Assembly: GCA_020637795.1 (NCBI GenBank)
Contig: JACKJT010000021.1
Coordinates: 1 to 17,276 of the forward strand
DNA: 17,276 nt
Direction of reading: 5' to 3'
Source of the DNA: Hoeflea sp.
Lineage (GTDB): Bacteria > Pseudomonadota > Alphaproteobacteria > Rhizobiales > Rhizobiaceae
The notes under the pieces were generated by a model. That model ran no database searches. It was not told where the DNA came from and saw nothing but the letters and a program-made list of their open reading frames with translations. Made by a program: the position numbers and the translations under genes. How positions within the stretch are numbered: position 1 is the stretch's first letter; every line of letters starts with the position of its first letter. This document shows positions 6,127 to 14,729 of this stretch, one piece after another.

Positions 6127-7086
6127 ATGCCGACCACGCTCGGATCGCGTATCCCCCTCGCATCGCTGATCCAGACACTCGCCGTCGCCGAATATCTGAA
6201 CTTCCGCCACGCCGCCAATGCGCTCGGCGTGGCGCAATCCAGCGTCAGCGCCCGCGTGAAGGCGCTGGAAGAAGACCTTGGTATCCTTCTGTTCGAGCGT
6301 CACGCGCGCGGCGTCCGACTGACCGAGGCCGGACACCACTTCGTCGAGCGGATAGCGGCCGGCGTCGATCAACTGGACCATGCAGTGAAGACCGCCGGCA
6401 TGGCGGCGGCGGGAGAAAGCGGCCGGCTTCGTATCGGTATCCATGCCCTGATCCCGCACAGCTTCCTCGCAAAGCTGATCGGCCAATACCGCGAGGACCA
6501 TCCCGGCGTTGAAGTCGAGATGACGGAAGGGACAGCTCGCGAAGCGGTGATGCAGCTTCGCGCCGACCGGCTGGACGTGGTGTTTGTCGCGGGCACGCCC
6601 GAGCTGCCAGACTGCCACACCCACCCGATCTGGACCGAACAGTTGGTTGCCGTGCTGCCGGATGGGCATCCACTCGCCGGGCAGTCGGCCGTCACATGGG
6701 CCGATCTGGCAGGCGAGACGTTTCTTGTCCGGCATGGCGGCACAGGTCCGCAGGTTCATAGCCATATCGTGCTGCGCCATGCCGGGCGCTGGCCCGCGCC
6801 GTCAATCCTGCGCTTCGACGTGGGGCGTGGCGCGCTGCTGTCCATGGTCGGACAGGGCTTCGGCATCACCATCGTCGGAGCAGCTACGGCGCTGCTGCCC
6901 ACGTCCGGCATCGTCTTCCTGCCTTTCGCCGATGAGCCAGAGCCAGTTGCGTTCACCGCCGTCTGGTCGCCGTTCAATCGCAGCGCCACCCTGAAAAACC
7001 TGCTCAACCTTGCAAACAATATGAGGCGTTGCGGCGATTCGCCCGGCCAGTTGCGCAGCGGCGATCACCCGGCCGGATGGCGGTGA
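6127..7086 (+). CDS. LysR-family transcriptional regulator (copy 2, upstream of traG)
   Basis: This LysR-type regulator has about 319 residues, with the helix-turn-helix EYLNFRHAANALGVAQSSVS and a complete effector-binding domain. I placed the start at ATG 6127 (MPTTLGSRIPLASLIQ); in-frame ATGs at 6085 and 6106 are possible, and none has a good ribosome site. A LysR gene immediately upstream of traG and the trb operon is a recurring feature of alphaproteobacterial integrative elements, as far as I recall. This copy is therefore probably native to the element, while copy 1 at 3203 arrived with the tet genes. Its GC-rich codon use resembles the tra genes. It may regulate the transfer operon that starts about 125 bp downstream in the same orientation, but nothing in the sequence proves this. 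Confidence 0.88.
   Translation: MPTTLGSRIPLASLIQTLAVAEYLNFRHAANALGVAQSSVSARVKALEEDLGILLFERHARGVRLTEAGHHFVERIAAGVDQLDHAVKTAGMAAAGESGRLRIGIHALIPHSFLAKLIGQYREDHPGVEVEMTEGTAREAVMQLRADRLDVVFVAGTPELPDCHTHPIWTEQLVAVLPDGHPLAGQSAVTWADLAGETFLVRHGGTGPQVHSHIVLRHAGRWPAPSILRFDVGRGALLSMVGQGFGITIVGAATALLPTSGIVFLPFADEPEPVAFTAVWSPFNRSATLKNLLNLANNMRRCGDSPGQLRSGDHPAGWR
6175..7023 (+). repeat. Long diverged direct repeat, copy 2 (lysR core)
   Basis: This is the partner of 3221-4069, at a constant offset of 2954 bp with no gaps. The FabF-like/HxlR operon lies between the two copies, so recombination between them would delete or circularise that cargo, although the divergence (about 13% at protein level) would make this rare. 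Confidence 0.85.
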
Positions 7087-7091
7087 ACGCA

Positions 7092-7113
7092 ACCCGTCCT
7101 ATTTGCCGCCGAT
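7092..7113 (+). repeat. 22-bp direct repeat in tra intergenic gaps, copy 1
   Basis: This begins ACCCGTCCTATTT and ends CCGCCGAT, in the gap between lysR copy 2 and traG. It differs at one of 22 positions from 9695-9716 in the gap before trbB. Both copies lie at the head of a transfer-gene set and in the same orientation, which suggests a shared control site. Confidence 0.6.
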
Positions 7114-7210
7114 AGTATCCGGTAGCCCTCCCGCACCCCCTTTCCTGTTGCCTGTCCGGTTTTGCCTACTCTCTGATCGGCTCCGTTTCTTTTGCCGACT
7201 GGAGCCTGCA

Positions 7211-9196
7211 TTGCGCGGAGGCCGAATCCTTTGGGGTCAAATCGCTGTCGTCTTCACCATCGTTCTGGTGATGGTGTGGGCAGCGACGCAATGGACGGCG
7301 TTCCGCCTCCGCTTCCAGCTCCAGCTTGGCAATCCGTGGTTCGAGCTGGCGGGCTGGCCGGTCTATTATCCGCCGGCCTTCTTCTGGTGGTGGTTTTCGT
7401 TTGACGCCTATGCGCCCGCAATCTTCGTCGAAGGTGCCATCATCACGGCGTCCGGCGGTTTCATCGCCATCGCCGCCGCCATCCTCATGTCGATCATCCG
7501 GGCACGGGAGGCGCGCAACGTCGCCACCTATGGTTCGGCGCGATGGGCGGAGGATCGCGAAATCCGCGCCGCCGGTCTGCTCGGCCCCGATGGCGTGGTG
7601 CTCGGCAGATACGACCGGCACTATCTGCGCCATGACGGGCCGGAGCATGTGTTGTGCTTCGCCCCGACTCGCAGCGGCAAAGGTGTCGGGCTGGTGGTAC
7701 CGACGCTGCTGACATGGCCGGGAAGCTGCATTGTCCACGACATCAAGGGCGAGAACTGGACTCTGACGGCCGGCTTTCGCGCCCAGCATGGCCGCGTCCT
7801 GCTGTTCGATCCCACGAACGCCAGATCGTCCGCCTACAATCCGCTGCTCGAAGTGCGGCAGGGGGAATGGGAAGTCCGCGACGTGCAGAACATCGCGGAT
7901 ATTCTGGTCGATCCCGAAGGCAGTCTCGACAAGCGCAACCATTGGGAAAAGACCAGCCATTCGCTGCTGGTCGGCGCGATCCTGCATGTTCTCTATGCGG
8001 AGAAGGACAAGACCTTGGCGGGCGTCGCCAACTTCCTGTCCGATCCCCGCCGTCCGGTCGAGGCGACCTTGCGCGCCATGATGGATACGCCGCATCTCGG
8101 CGAGGCGGGCGTTCATCCCGTCATCGCGTCGTCGGCCCGCGAGCTGTTGAACAAATCCGAGAACGAACGGTCGGGCGTGCTCTCCACCGCCATGTCGTTT
8201 CTCGGCCTCTACCGCGATCCCGTGGTGGCGCGGGTGACGGCGCGATGCGACTGGCGCATTGCCGATCTGGTCGGCAGCCGCCAGCCCGTCACGCTCTACC
8301 TTGTCGTGCCGCCGTCCGACATAAACCGCACAAAGCCGCTTATCCGCCTGATCCTCAACCAGATCGGCAGGCGGTTGACCGAGGAATTGACCACCTCCGG
8401 CAAGCGCCATCGGCTGCTATTGATGCTGGACGAGTTTCCGGCGCTCGGCCGGCTCGATTTCTTTGAATCGGCGCTCGCGTTCATGGCGGGCTACGGAATC
8501 AAAGGCTTCCTGATCGCGCAGAGCCTCAACCAGATCGAGCGCGCCTATGGCCCGAACAACGCGATCCTCGACAACTGCCACGTCCGCGTCAGCTTCGCCA
8601 CGAACGACGAAAGGACGGCGAAGCGTGTTTCAGACGCATTAGGCACGGCGACCGAGCTGCGCGACTCCACCAACTACGCAGGGCACCGCCTAGCCCCGTG
8701 GTTAGGTCACTTGATGGTGTCCCGGCAGGAGACCGCCCGGCCGCTGCTCACGCCGGGCGAAATCATGCAGCTTCCACCCACCGACGAAATCGTCATGGTC
8801 GCGGGCACGCCGCCGATCCGCGCCATCAAGGCGCGCTATTTCGAGGATGCGCGATTGCAGGAACGCATCCTGACCCCGCCCGATCTGGTCGCCGCTCCGC
8901 TGGCGCCCAGCCCATCCGCCGATGATTGGTCCGGCCGCGTGGTCGCGGCGGAAAGCCGTTCCGCGACGTGCGGAAGCGAGGCCGAAGGCGATCCGGCCAA
9001 TGCGGGCATCCGCCGCGAGCCGGAATTGCCAAGCCAAGAGGAAATCGTCGCCCCGCCGCCGTCGCCCGAACAGGAGTTCGAGTTTCTGGACGACGAGCCG
9101 GACGTTGACGCGGCCAAGGCCCGCGCCATGCGCCAGCGCATGAGGATGGTGGCGCGACAGGTGGCGATGAACCCCGATGACGGAATCGACCTTTGA
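7211..9196 (+). CDS. traG: Type IV secretion coupling protein TraG/VirD4
   Basis: This is the inner-membrane coupling ATPase that links the DNA relaxosome to the mating channel and drives DNA transfer. From the TTG at 7211 it has 661 residues, normal for TraG of this type. I chose the TTG because GGAG lies six bases upstream and family members begin near ILWGQI; the open frame extends back to an ATG at 7103, but those residues look non-genuine. Two membrane segments lie at about residues 9-29 and 72-96. Walker A is APTRSGKGVG (about 151-160), followed by VHDIKGEN, and Walker B is LLLMLDEFPALG (about 402-413). The C-terminal about 90 residues are acidic and proline-rich, a likely relaxosome-contact tail. 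The copG-like gene follows after 10 bp. The gene is intact. Confidence 0.95.
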   Translation: MRGGRILWGQIAVVFTIVLVMVWAATQWTAFRLRFQLQLGNPWFELAGWPVYYPPAFFWWWFSFDAYAPAIFVEGAIITASGGFIAIAAAILMSIIRAREARNVATYGSARWAEDREIRAAGLLGPDGVVLGRYDRHYLRHDGPEHVLCFAPTRSGKGVGLVVPTLLTWPGSCIVHDIKGENWTLTAGFRAQHGRVLLFDPTNARSSAYNPLLEVRQGEWEVRDVQNIADILVDPEGSLDKRNHWEKTSHSLLVGAILHVLYAEKDKTLAGVANFLSDPRRPVEATLRAMMDTPHLGEAGVHPVIASSARELLNKSENERSGVLSTAMSFLGLYRDPVVARVTARCDWRIADLVGSRQPVTLYLVVPPSDINRTKPLIRLILNQIGRRLTEELTTSGKRHRLLLMLDEFPALGRLDFFESALAFMAGYGIKGFLIAQSLNQIERAYGPNNAILDNCHVRVSFATNDERTAKRVSDALGTATELRDSTNYAGHRLAPWLGHLMVSRQETARPLLTPGEIMQLPPTDEIVMVAGTPPIRAIKARYFEDARLQERILTPPDLVAAPLAPSPSADDWSGRVVAAESRSATCGSEAEGDPANAGIRREPELPSQEEIVAPPPSPEQEFEFLDDEPDVDAAKARAMRQRMRMVARQVAMNPDDGIDL

Positions 9197-9206
9197 GGAC
9201 ACGCCG

Positions 9207-9686
9207 ATGGCAACCAGAACCCGCCTGAATATCTATTTCGACCCCGCGCTCATTCCGCAGATCGAGGCGATGGCGCTGCGCCGCTCGGTGGCGCTGCGCC
9301 GCAACGTCTCGAAATCCGCCATCGTGGAGGCGGCGGTCATGTCCTACCTGTCCGGCGATGCCGACGACCAGCTTGAAGCCGCCATGTCTCGCCGCTTGGA
9401 TAAACTCGGCCGCCAGATCGACACGCTCGACCTAGATCTCGCCGTCCTCGGCGAGACGGTCGCGCAGTTCATCCATTTCTGGATGACCATCACGCCGCCG
9501 CTTACGGGAGCCGCACAATCCGCTGCCCGCGCGAAAGGCGCGGAGCGGTTCGAGGGCTTCATGCAGAATCTCGGCCGGCGTCTGGCGACCGGCGACAGGT
9601 TCCTCAAAGAGCTGTCGCGCGACCTCGACTCACTTCCCGACGATCCGTTGCCGGACGAATCCGAGAGCAACGGCGATCAAGAGTAA
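9207..9686 (+). CDS. CopG-family ribbon-helix-helix protein of the traG-trbB region
   Basis: This is a 159-residue protein. The first about 50 residues (TRTRLNIYFDPALIPQIEAM followed by RRNVSKSAIVEAAVMSYL) have the strand-helix-helix pattern of CopG/Arc DNA-binding proteins. The remainder is probably helical and ends acidic. The start at 9207 is supported by GAGGA 7 bases upstream; an ATG at 9177 overlaps traG. A CopG-like gene between traG and trbB is usual in alphaproteobacterial trb clusters. It may repress the transfer operon or act as a relaxosome accessory protein; its targets are unknown. The repeat at 9695-9716 lies just downstream, before trbB, and is one possible binding site (inference). 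Confidence 0.85.
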   Translation: MATRTRLNIYFDPALIPQIEAMALRRSVALRRNVSKSAIVEAAVMSYLSGDADDQLEAAMSRRLDKLGRQIDTLDLDLAVLGETVAQFIHFWMTITPPLTGAAQSAARAKGAERFEGFMQNLGRRLATGDRFLKELSRDLDSLPDDPLPDESESNGDQE

Positions 9687-9694
9687 GTATTCGG

Positions 9695-9716
9695 ACCCGT
9701 CCTATTTACCGCCGAT
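9695..9716 (+). repeat. 22-bp direct repeat in tra intergenic gaps, copy 2
   Basis: This is a 21/22 match to 7092-7113, located 8 bp after the copG stop and about 118 bp before trbB. Only position 14 differs (A here, G in copy 1). Confidence 0.6.
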
Positions 9717-9783
9717 GGCCGCCGATTGCCGCCGCCGCTTAGATACTTGTTGAACCGGCCCAATTCCGGGCTTTCTTAATCGA

Positions 9784-9796
9784 CCCCGTTGCGGGG
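9784..9796 (+). other. Short GC hairpin before trbB
   Basis: CCCCG and CGGGG pair around a TTG loop. Just upstream, at about 9759-9774, a weaker GGCCC/GGGCT stem is followed by TTTCTT and could be a leaky terminator after copG. These are the only structures seen in the 147-bp copG-trbB gap besides the repeat at 9695-9716. They suggest that trbB has its own promoter or an attenuation point, but this is inference. Confidence 0.35.
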
Positions 9797-9833
9797 ACCG
9801 TCTGTTGCGCCCTCGCCAGAAGCCGGGGCTGAC

Positions 9834-10829
9834 ATGACCACCAACCACCACAGACAGGAAGCTATCCAGCGCGGCGCGCGCATGTTGCGCACCGCGCTCG
9901 GCCCCGCCATTGCCCGGTTGCTCGAAGACCCGGCCGTGGTCGAGGTGATGTTGAACCCGGATGGCCGCCTTTGGGTGGATCGGCTGTCCGAAGGGCTTTC
10001 CGACACGGGCGAACGGCTGTCTGCCGCCGATGGCGAACGCATCGTTCGGCTGGTCGCGCATCATGTCGGCGCGGAGGTTCATGCCCGCAGCCCGCGCATC
10101 TCGGCCGAGCTGCCGGAGTCTGGCGAAAGATTCGAGGGCCTGCTGCCGCCCGTGGTCGCCGCCCCGACCTTCGCCATCCGCAAGCCCGCCGTCGCCGTGT
10201 TCAGCCTCGACGACTATGTGGCGGCGGGGATCATGTCCACCGATCAGGCCGCGACGTTACGCGCGGCCGTTTCCTCCCGCGCAAACATCCTCGTGGCGGG
10301 CGGCACCAGCACCGGCAAGACCACGCTGACCAATGCGCTGCTCGCCGAGGTGGCGAAGACGGCGGATCGCGTCGTCATCATCGAGGATACGCGCGAGCTG
10401 CAATGCGCCGCGCCCAATCTAGTGGCGATGCGGACGAAAGACGGCGTGGCGACGCTTTCCGATCTGGTGCGTTCCTCGCTGCGCCTGCGCCCCGACCGCA
10501 TCCCCATCGGCGAGGTGCGCGGATCGGAAGCCCTCGACCTCCTGAAAGCGTGGGGAACGGGACACCCCGGCGGCATCGGCACCATCCATGCAGGCACCGG
10601 CATCGGTGCGCTCCGTCGCCTTGAACAGCTCATCCAAGAGGCTGTCGTCACCGTCCCGCGCGCCCTGATCGCCGAGACAATCGACCTTGTTGCTGTCCTT
10701 TCCGGGCGCGGTTCCGCGCGCCGGCTTGCCGAGCTTGCCCGCGTCGAAGGGCTGGGGCCGGACGGCGACTACCGCATCACGCATCCCATCCCTTTGGCAA
10801 TCCCCACCAGCACAGGAGAATCTTCATGA
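9834..10829 (+). CDS. trbB: Conjugal transfer ATPase TrbB (VirB11 family)
   Basis: This is a cytoplasmic hexameric ATPase that powers pilus and channel assembly at the inner membrane. It has 331 residues from the ATG at 9834, which matches family length; an ATG at 9789 would add unlikely residues. An N-terminal domain (about 1-140) precedes the motor. Walker A is GGTSTGKT (156-163), the acidic region is VVIIEDTRELQ (about 180-190), and the later family motifs IPIGEVRGSEALDLLKAW and GTGHPGGIGTIHAG are present. The gene overlaps trbC by ATGA, so translation is coupled. All key motifs are intact. Confidence 0.95.
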   Translation: MTTNHHRQEAIQRGARMLRTALGPAIARLLEDPAVVEVMLNPDGRLWVDRLSEGLSDTGERLSAADGERIVRLVAHHVGAEVHARSPRISAELPESGERFEGLLPPVVAAPTFAIRKPAVAVFSLDDYVAAGIMSTDQAATLRAAVSSRANILVAGGTSTGKTTLTNALLAEVAKTADRVVIIEDTRELQCAAPNLVAMRTKDGVATLSDLVRSSLRLRPDRIPIGEVRGSEALDLLKAWGTGHPGGIGTIHAGTGIGALRRLEQLIQEAVVTVPRALIAETIDLVAVLSGRGSARRLAELARVEGLGPDGDYRITHPIPLAIPTSTGESS

Positions 10830-11158
10830 TCCGCACGATTTCGCGCGGCTATCGCTTCGCCGCGACCGCCGCATCCACCCTTGCTATCAGCTTCATGCTC
10901 GCCCCGGCCGCCCATGCGTCGGGATCGTCGATGCCGTGGGAGCAACCGCTTCAGCAAATCCTTCAGTCCATTGAGGGACCCGTCGCAAAAATTATCGCGG
11001 TGATAATTATCATTGCCACCGGCCTGACCCTCGCGTTCGGGGACACCAGCGGCGGCTTTCGCCGTCTGATCCAGATCGTGTTCGGCCTGTCGATTGCTTT
11101 CGCCGCGTCGAGCTTCTTCCTGTCGTTCTTCTCGTTCGGCGGCGGGGCGCTCGTTTGA
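10826..11158 (+). CDS. trbC: Conjugative pilin TrbC (VirB2 family)
   Basis: This is the major subunit of the mating pilus, processed and held in the inner membrane before assembly. It has 110 residues. A signal peptide ends at about residue 31 (APAAHA|SGSS), followed by two hydrophobic segments (about 53-70 and 80-105) separated by a short polar turn, the usual pilin layout. It overlaps trbB at its start (ATGA) and trbD at its end (TGATG). Small size, topology and position make the call secure despite low sequence constraint. Confidence 0.92.
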   Translation: MIRTISRGYRFAATAASTLAISFMLAPAAHASGSSMPWEQPLQQILQSIEGPVAKIIAVIIIIATGLTLAFGDTSGGFRRLIQIVFGLSIAFAASSFFLSFFSFGGGALV

Positions 11159-11439
11159 TGGCCGTCGCGTTCGAGCAACTGGACGCCGTGCCGGGCTTCA
11201 CGGTCCCGGTTCACCGGGCGCTGACCGAACATATCCTGCTCGGCGGCGCTCCGCGCGCCATCGCCATCATGAACGGAACGCTGGCCGGAGCCGTGGGCCT
11301 CGGCCTGCGCCTCTGGCTGGTCGGCATCGCCATCTGGGCAATCGGCCACTTCGCGGCCGTATGGGCGGCAAAGCGCGATCCCCTCTTTGTCGAGGTCGGG
11401 CGGCGGCATCTCCGCATCCCCGGTCATTTGGCGGTTTGA
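11158..11439 (+). CDS. trbD: Conjugal transfer protein TrbD (VirB3 family)
   Basis: This is a small inner-membrane protein of the mating channel that works with the TrbE ATPase. It has 93 residues from the ATG at 11158, which overlaps the trbC stop; a TTG one codon earlier is less likely. FTVPVHRALTEHILLGGAPR is typical of VirB3-like proteins, and the region at about residues 38-70 is hydrophobic enough for one or two membrane segments. trbE follows after 10 bp. Confidence 0.92.
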   Translation: MAVAFEQLDAVPGFTVPVHRALTEHILLGGAPRAIAIMNGTLAGAVGLGLRLWLVGIAIWAIGHFAAVWAAKRDPLFVEVGRRHLRIPGHLAV

Positions 11440-11449
11440 GGGTGCAGCC

Positions 11450-13942
11450 ATGATGAACCTTTCCGAATTCCGCCGCACCGCCGCGCGCCTCTCTGATTAT
11501 CTGCCATGGGCCGCGCTGGTCGGTCAGGGCGTTGTGCTCAACAAGGACGGCAGTTTCCAGAGGACGGCGAAGTTTCGCGGTCCCGATCTGGATTCCGCCG
11601 TCGCGGCCGAGCTAGTCGCCGTCGCCGGCCGCATCAACAATGCCGTGCGCCGCCTCGGCTCCGGCTGGAGCATCTTCGTCGAGGCGCAGCGCAGCGAAGC
11701 CGCCACCTATCCCGACAGCACCTTTCCCGATCCCGCGTCGGCGCTGGTCGATGCCGAGCGCAAAGCCGGTTTCGAGGAAGCGGGCGCGCATTTCGTGTCC
11801 GGCTACTTCCTCACCTTCCTCTGGCTGCCCCCGGCCGAGGAAGCCGCCCGCGCCGAGACATGGCTTTACGAGGGCCGCGAGAAAGCAGGCGTGGACCCGT
11901 GGGAACTGCTGCGCGGCTTCATCGACCGCACCGACCGCGTGCTGGCCTTGCTCGACGGCTTCATGCCCGAGTGCCGTTGGATGGATGACGGCGCGACGCT
12001 GACCTATCTCCATTCCACCATCTCGACCAACCGCCATCGCGTGCGCGTGCCCGAGGTGCCCATGCACCTCGACGCGCTGCTCGCCGACCAGCCGTTGACC
12101 GGCGGACTGGAGCCGCGCCTTGGCGACGCGCATCTGCGCGTCCTGACCATCGTGGGATTACCGACCGCGACGACGCCGGGCCTGCTCGACGAAATGAACC
12201 GGCTGCCGTTCCCCTACAGGTGGAGCACGCGCGCGATCCTGCTCGACAAGACCGATGCGACCCGGCTGCTGACCCGCATCCGCCGCCAATGGTTCGCCAA
12301 GCGCAAGAGCGTCGCCGCGATCTTGAAAGAGGTGATGACGAACGAGGCGTCCGCCCTTGTGGACACCGACGCCGCCAACAAGGCGCTCGACGCCGACATG
12401 GCGTTGCAGGAGCTTGGGGCGGACGTGGCGGGCATGGCCTACGTCACGGCCACCGTCACCGTTTGGGATGCCGACCCGCGCGTGGCGCAAGAGAAGCTGC
12501 GCCTGGTCGAGAAGATCGTTCAGGGACGCGACTTCACCGCCATGCCCGAGAGCGTCAACGCGGTTGACGCATGGCTCGGCAGCCTGCCCGGACATGCCTA
12601 CGCGAATGTCCGCCAGCCGCCCATCAGCACTTTGAATCTCGCCCACATGATCCCGCTTTCAGCGGTGTGGGCGGGGCCGGAACGGGACGAGCATTTCGGT
12701 GCACCCCCTTTGCTCTTTGGAAAGACTGAAGGCTCAACCCCGTTCCGGCTAAGTCTCCATGTCGGCGACGTAGGCCATACCCTTGTCGTTGGCCCGACCG
12801 GCGCGGGCAAATCCGTGCTGCTGGCGCTCATGGCCTTGCAGTTCCGGCGCTATGCGGGATCGCAGGTTTTCGCCTTCGACTTCGGCGGCAGCATCCGCGC
12901 CGCCGCGCTCGCCATGGGCGGGGATTGGCACGATTTGGGCGGTGGTCTCACGGAAGGAGATGAGGCGTCCGTTTCGCTCCAGCCACTTGCCCGCATCCAC
13001 GACACCTATGAACGCGCATGGGCGGCGGACTGGATTGCGGCCATCCTCATGCGCGAGGGGCTGGCGATCACGCCCGAGGTCAAGGAACACCTTTGGACGG
13101 CGCTGACTTCGCTCGCTTCCGCGCCCGTCGAGGAACGGACCATCACCGGCCTTGCGGTGCTGTTGCAATCCAACGATCTGAAACAGGCGCTCCGTCCGTT
13201 CTGCGTCGGCGGTGCCTATGGCCGGCTGCTCGACGCCGAGACAGAGCATTTGGGATCGGCGGACGTGCAAGCGTTCGAGATCGAGGGCCTTGTCGGGACC
13301 GGCGCGGCCCCTGCCGTGCTTGCTTATCTGTTCCATCGTATCGGGGACCGGCTCGATGGCCGCCCCACGCTGCTCATCATAGATGAAGGCTGGCTTGCGC
13401 TGGACGACGAGGGTTTCGCCGGCCAGCTCCGTGAGTGGCTGAAAACGCTGCGCAAGAAGAACGCCAGCGTCATCTTCGCCACGCAAAGCCTGTCCGACAT
13501 CGACGGCAGCAACATCGCGCCCGCGATTATCGAGAGCTGCCCGACGCGACTCTTGCTGCCGAACGAGCGCGCCATCGAGCCGCAGATCACGGCCATCTAT
13601 CGCCGCTTCGGCCTCAATGACAGGCAGATCGAAATCCTCGCACGGGCGACGCCCAAGCGGGATTATTACTGCCAGTCACGGCGCGGCAATCGCCTGTTCG
13701 AGCTTGGCCTGTCAGAAGTCGGCCTCGCCCTCTGCGCCGCATCCGCCAAATCCGACCAGACCCTCATTGCGCAGATCGTCACTGAGGCCGGCCGCGACGG
13801 CTTCCTCGCCGCATGGCTGCGACATCGCGGCGTCGATTGGGCGGCCGACCTGATCCCGAACCTCACCAATCTTGCCGACCGGCCGGAATCCGCCGCGCCG
13901 GCCCCGCTCGATAGCCACCCCACACAGGAGATTCTTCCATGA
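11450..13942 (+). CDS. trbE: Conjugal transfer ATPase TrbE (VirB4 family)
   Basis: This is the largest motor of the system, which acts at the inner membrane in pilus biogenesis and substrate transfer. It has 830 residues, a normal length. The start at ATG 11450 is supported by GAGGG 7 bases upstream; a second ATG follows at 11453. The N-terminal half is the CagE/TrbE/VirB domain. Walker A is GPTGAGKS (448-455), FAFDFGGSIRA follows, and Walker B is LLIIDEGW (about 641-648). IFATQSLSDIDGSNIAPAI is the usual sensor region after Walker B. The last four bases overlap trbJ (ATGA). The gene is complete with no frameshift. Confidence 0.96.
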   Translation: MMNLSEFRRTAARLSDYLPWAALVGQGVVLNKDGSFQRTAKFRGPDLDSAVAAELVAVAGRINNAVRRLGSGWSIFVEAQRSEAATYPDSTFPDPASALVDAERKAGFEEAGAHFVSGYFLTFLWLPPAEEAARAETWLYEGREKAGVDPWELLRGFIDRTDRVLALLDGFMPECRWMDDGATLTYLHSTISTNRHRVRVPEVPMHLDALLADQPLTGGLEPRLGDAHLRVLTIVGLPTATTPGLLDEMNRLPFPYRWSTRAILLDKTDATRLLTRIRRQWFAKRKSVAAILKEVMTNEASALVDTDAANKALDADMALQELGADVAGMAYVTATVTVWDADPRVAQEKLRLVEKIVQGRDFTAMPESVNAVDAWLGSLPGHAYANVRQPPISTLNLAHMIPLSAVWAGPERDEHFGAPPLLFGKTEGSTPFRLSLHVGDVGHTLVVGPTGAGKSVLLALMALQFRRYAGSQVFAFDFGGSIRAAALAMGGDWHDLGGGLTEGDEASVSLQPLARIHDTYERAWAADWIAAILMREGLAITPEVKEHLWTALTSLASAPVEERTITGLAVLLQSNDLKQALRPFCVGGAYGRLLDAETEHLGSADVQAFEIEGLVGTGAAPAVLAYLFHRIGDRLDGRPTLLIIDEGWLALDDEGFAGQLREWLKTLRKKNASVIFATQSLSDIDGSNIAPAIIESCPTRLLLPNERAIEPQITAIYRRFGLNDRQIEILARATPKRDYYCQSRRGNRLFELGLSEVGLALCAASAKSDQTLIAQIVTEAGRDGFLAAWLRHRGVDWAADLIPNLTNLADRPESAAPAPLDSHPTQEILP

Positions 13943-14715
13943 CCTATCCCAAGATCGTTGGGGCCTCGGCCCTCGCGCTGGCGCTCGCCATGCCCGTCGC
14001 GCTTTCGCCCATGCTGGCAAGCCCGGCCCATGCACAATTCGGCTTCGGCCGGATCGTCTATGACCCGACCAACTATGCGCAAAACCTGCTTACCGCCGCG
14101 CGCACGCTGGAGCAGATCAACAACCAGATTCAGAGCCTCCAGAACGAGGCGCAGATGCTCATCAATCAGGCCCGCAATCTGGCGAGCCTGCCATATTCCT
14201 CGCTCCAGCAGCTCCAGCAGAGCGTCCAGCGCACGCAGCAGCTTCTCGGGCAGGCACAGAACATCGCCTTCGAGGTCGGCCAGATCGACCAAGCATTCCA
14301 GAAGCAATATGGCAATGTCTCGCTTTCGGCGACCGACGCCCAGCTTGTCGCCGATGCGCGCAGCCGGTGGGAGAACACGGTCGGCAGCTTGCAGGACGCC
14401 ATGCGCGTGCAGGCAGGAGCGGTCGGCAATATCGACAGCAACCGCGCCGAAATGGCCGCGCTGGTCGGCCAGAGCCAAGGCGCGACCGGCGCGCTGCAAG
14501 CCACGCAGGCCGGCAACCAGCTTCTCGCCCTCCAGTCGCAGCAGCTTTCCGACCTGATCGCGGTCATCTCGGCCAATGGCCGGGCCGACGCGCTGACCGA
14601 GGCCGAGCGCGCGACCGCTGCTGAACAGGGCCGCATCCAGCGCGAGCGGTTCCTGACACCCGGCACCGGCTACCTGCCGGGCAACGCGCAGATGTTCAAC
14701 AACGGCAACAACTGA
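13939..14715 (+). CDS. trbJ: Conjugal transfer protein TrbJ (VirB5-like)
   Basis: This is a periplasmic protein of the mating system, thought to sit at the pilus tip and help contact recipients. It has 258 residues. The signal peptide ends at about residue 32 (SPAHA|QFGFG). The body is Gln-rich and helical with coiled-coil character (TLEQINNQIQSLQNEAQML and SSLQQLQQSVQRTQQLLGQA), as in VirB5-like proteins, and it ends in PGTGYLPGNAQMFNNGNN. Translation is coupled to trbE by ATGA; trbK follows after 14 bp with its own GGGAGG site. Confidence 0.93.
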   Translation: MTYPKIVGASALALALAMPVALSPMLASPAHAQFGFGRIVYDPTNYAQNLLTAARTLEQINNQIQSLQNEAQMLINQARNLASLPYSSLQQLQQSVQRTQQLLGQAQNIAFEVGQIDQAFQKQYGNVSLSATDAQLVADARSRWENTVGSLQDAMRVQAGAVGNIDSNRAEMAALVGQSQGATGALQATQAGNQLLALQSQQLSDLIAVISANGRADALTEAERATAAEQGRIQRERFLTPGTGYLPGNAQMFNNGNN

Positions 14716-14729
14716 CCGGGAGGCTCGCC

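Noticed and set aside
7166..8410. Long minus-strand open frame (414 codons) opposite traG
   Set aside because: It is antisense to the motif-complete traG, has no domain, and its composition is typical of a shadow frame.
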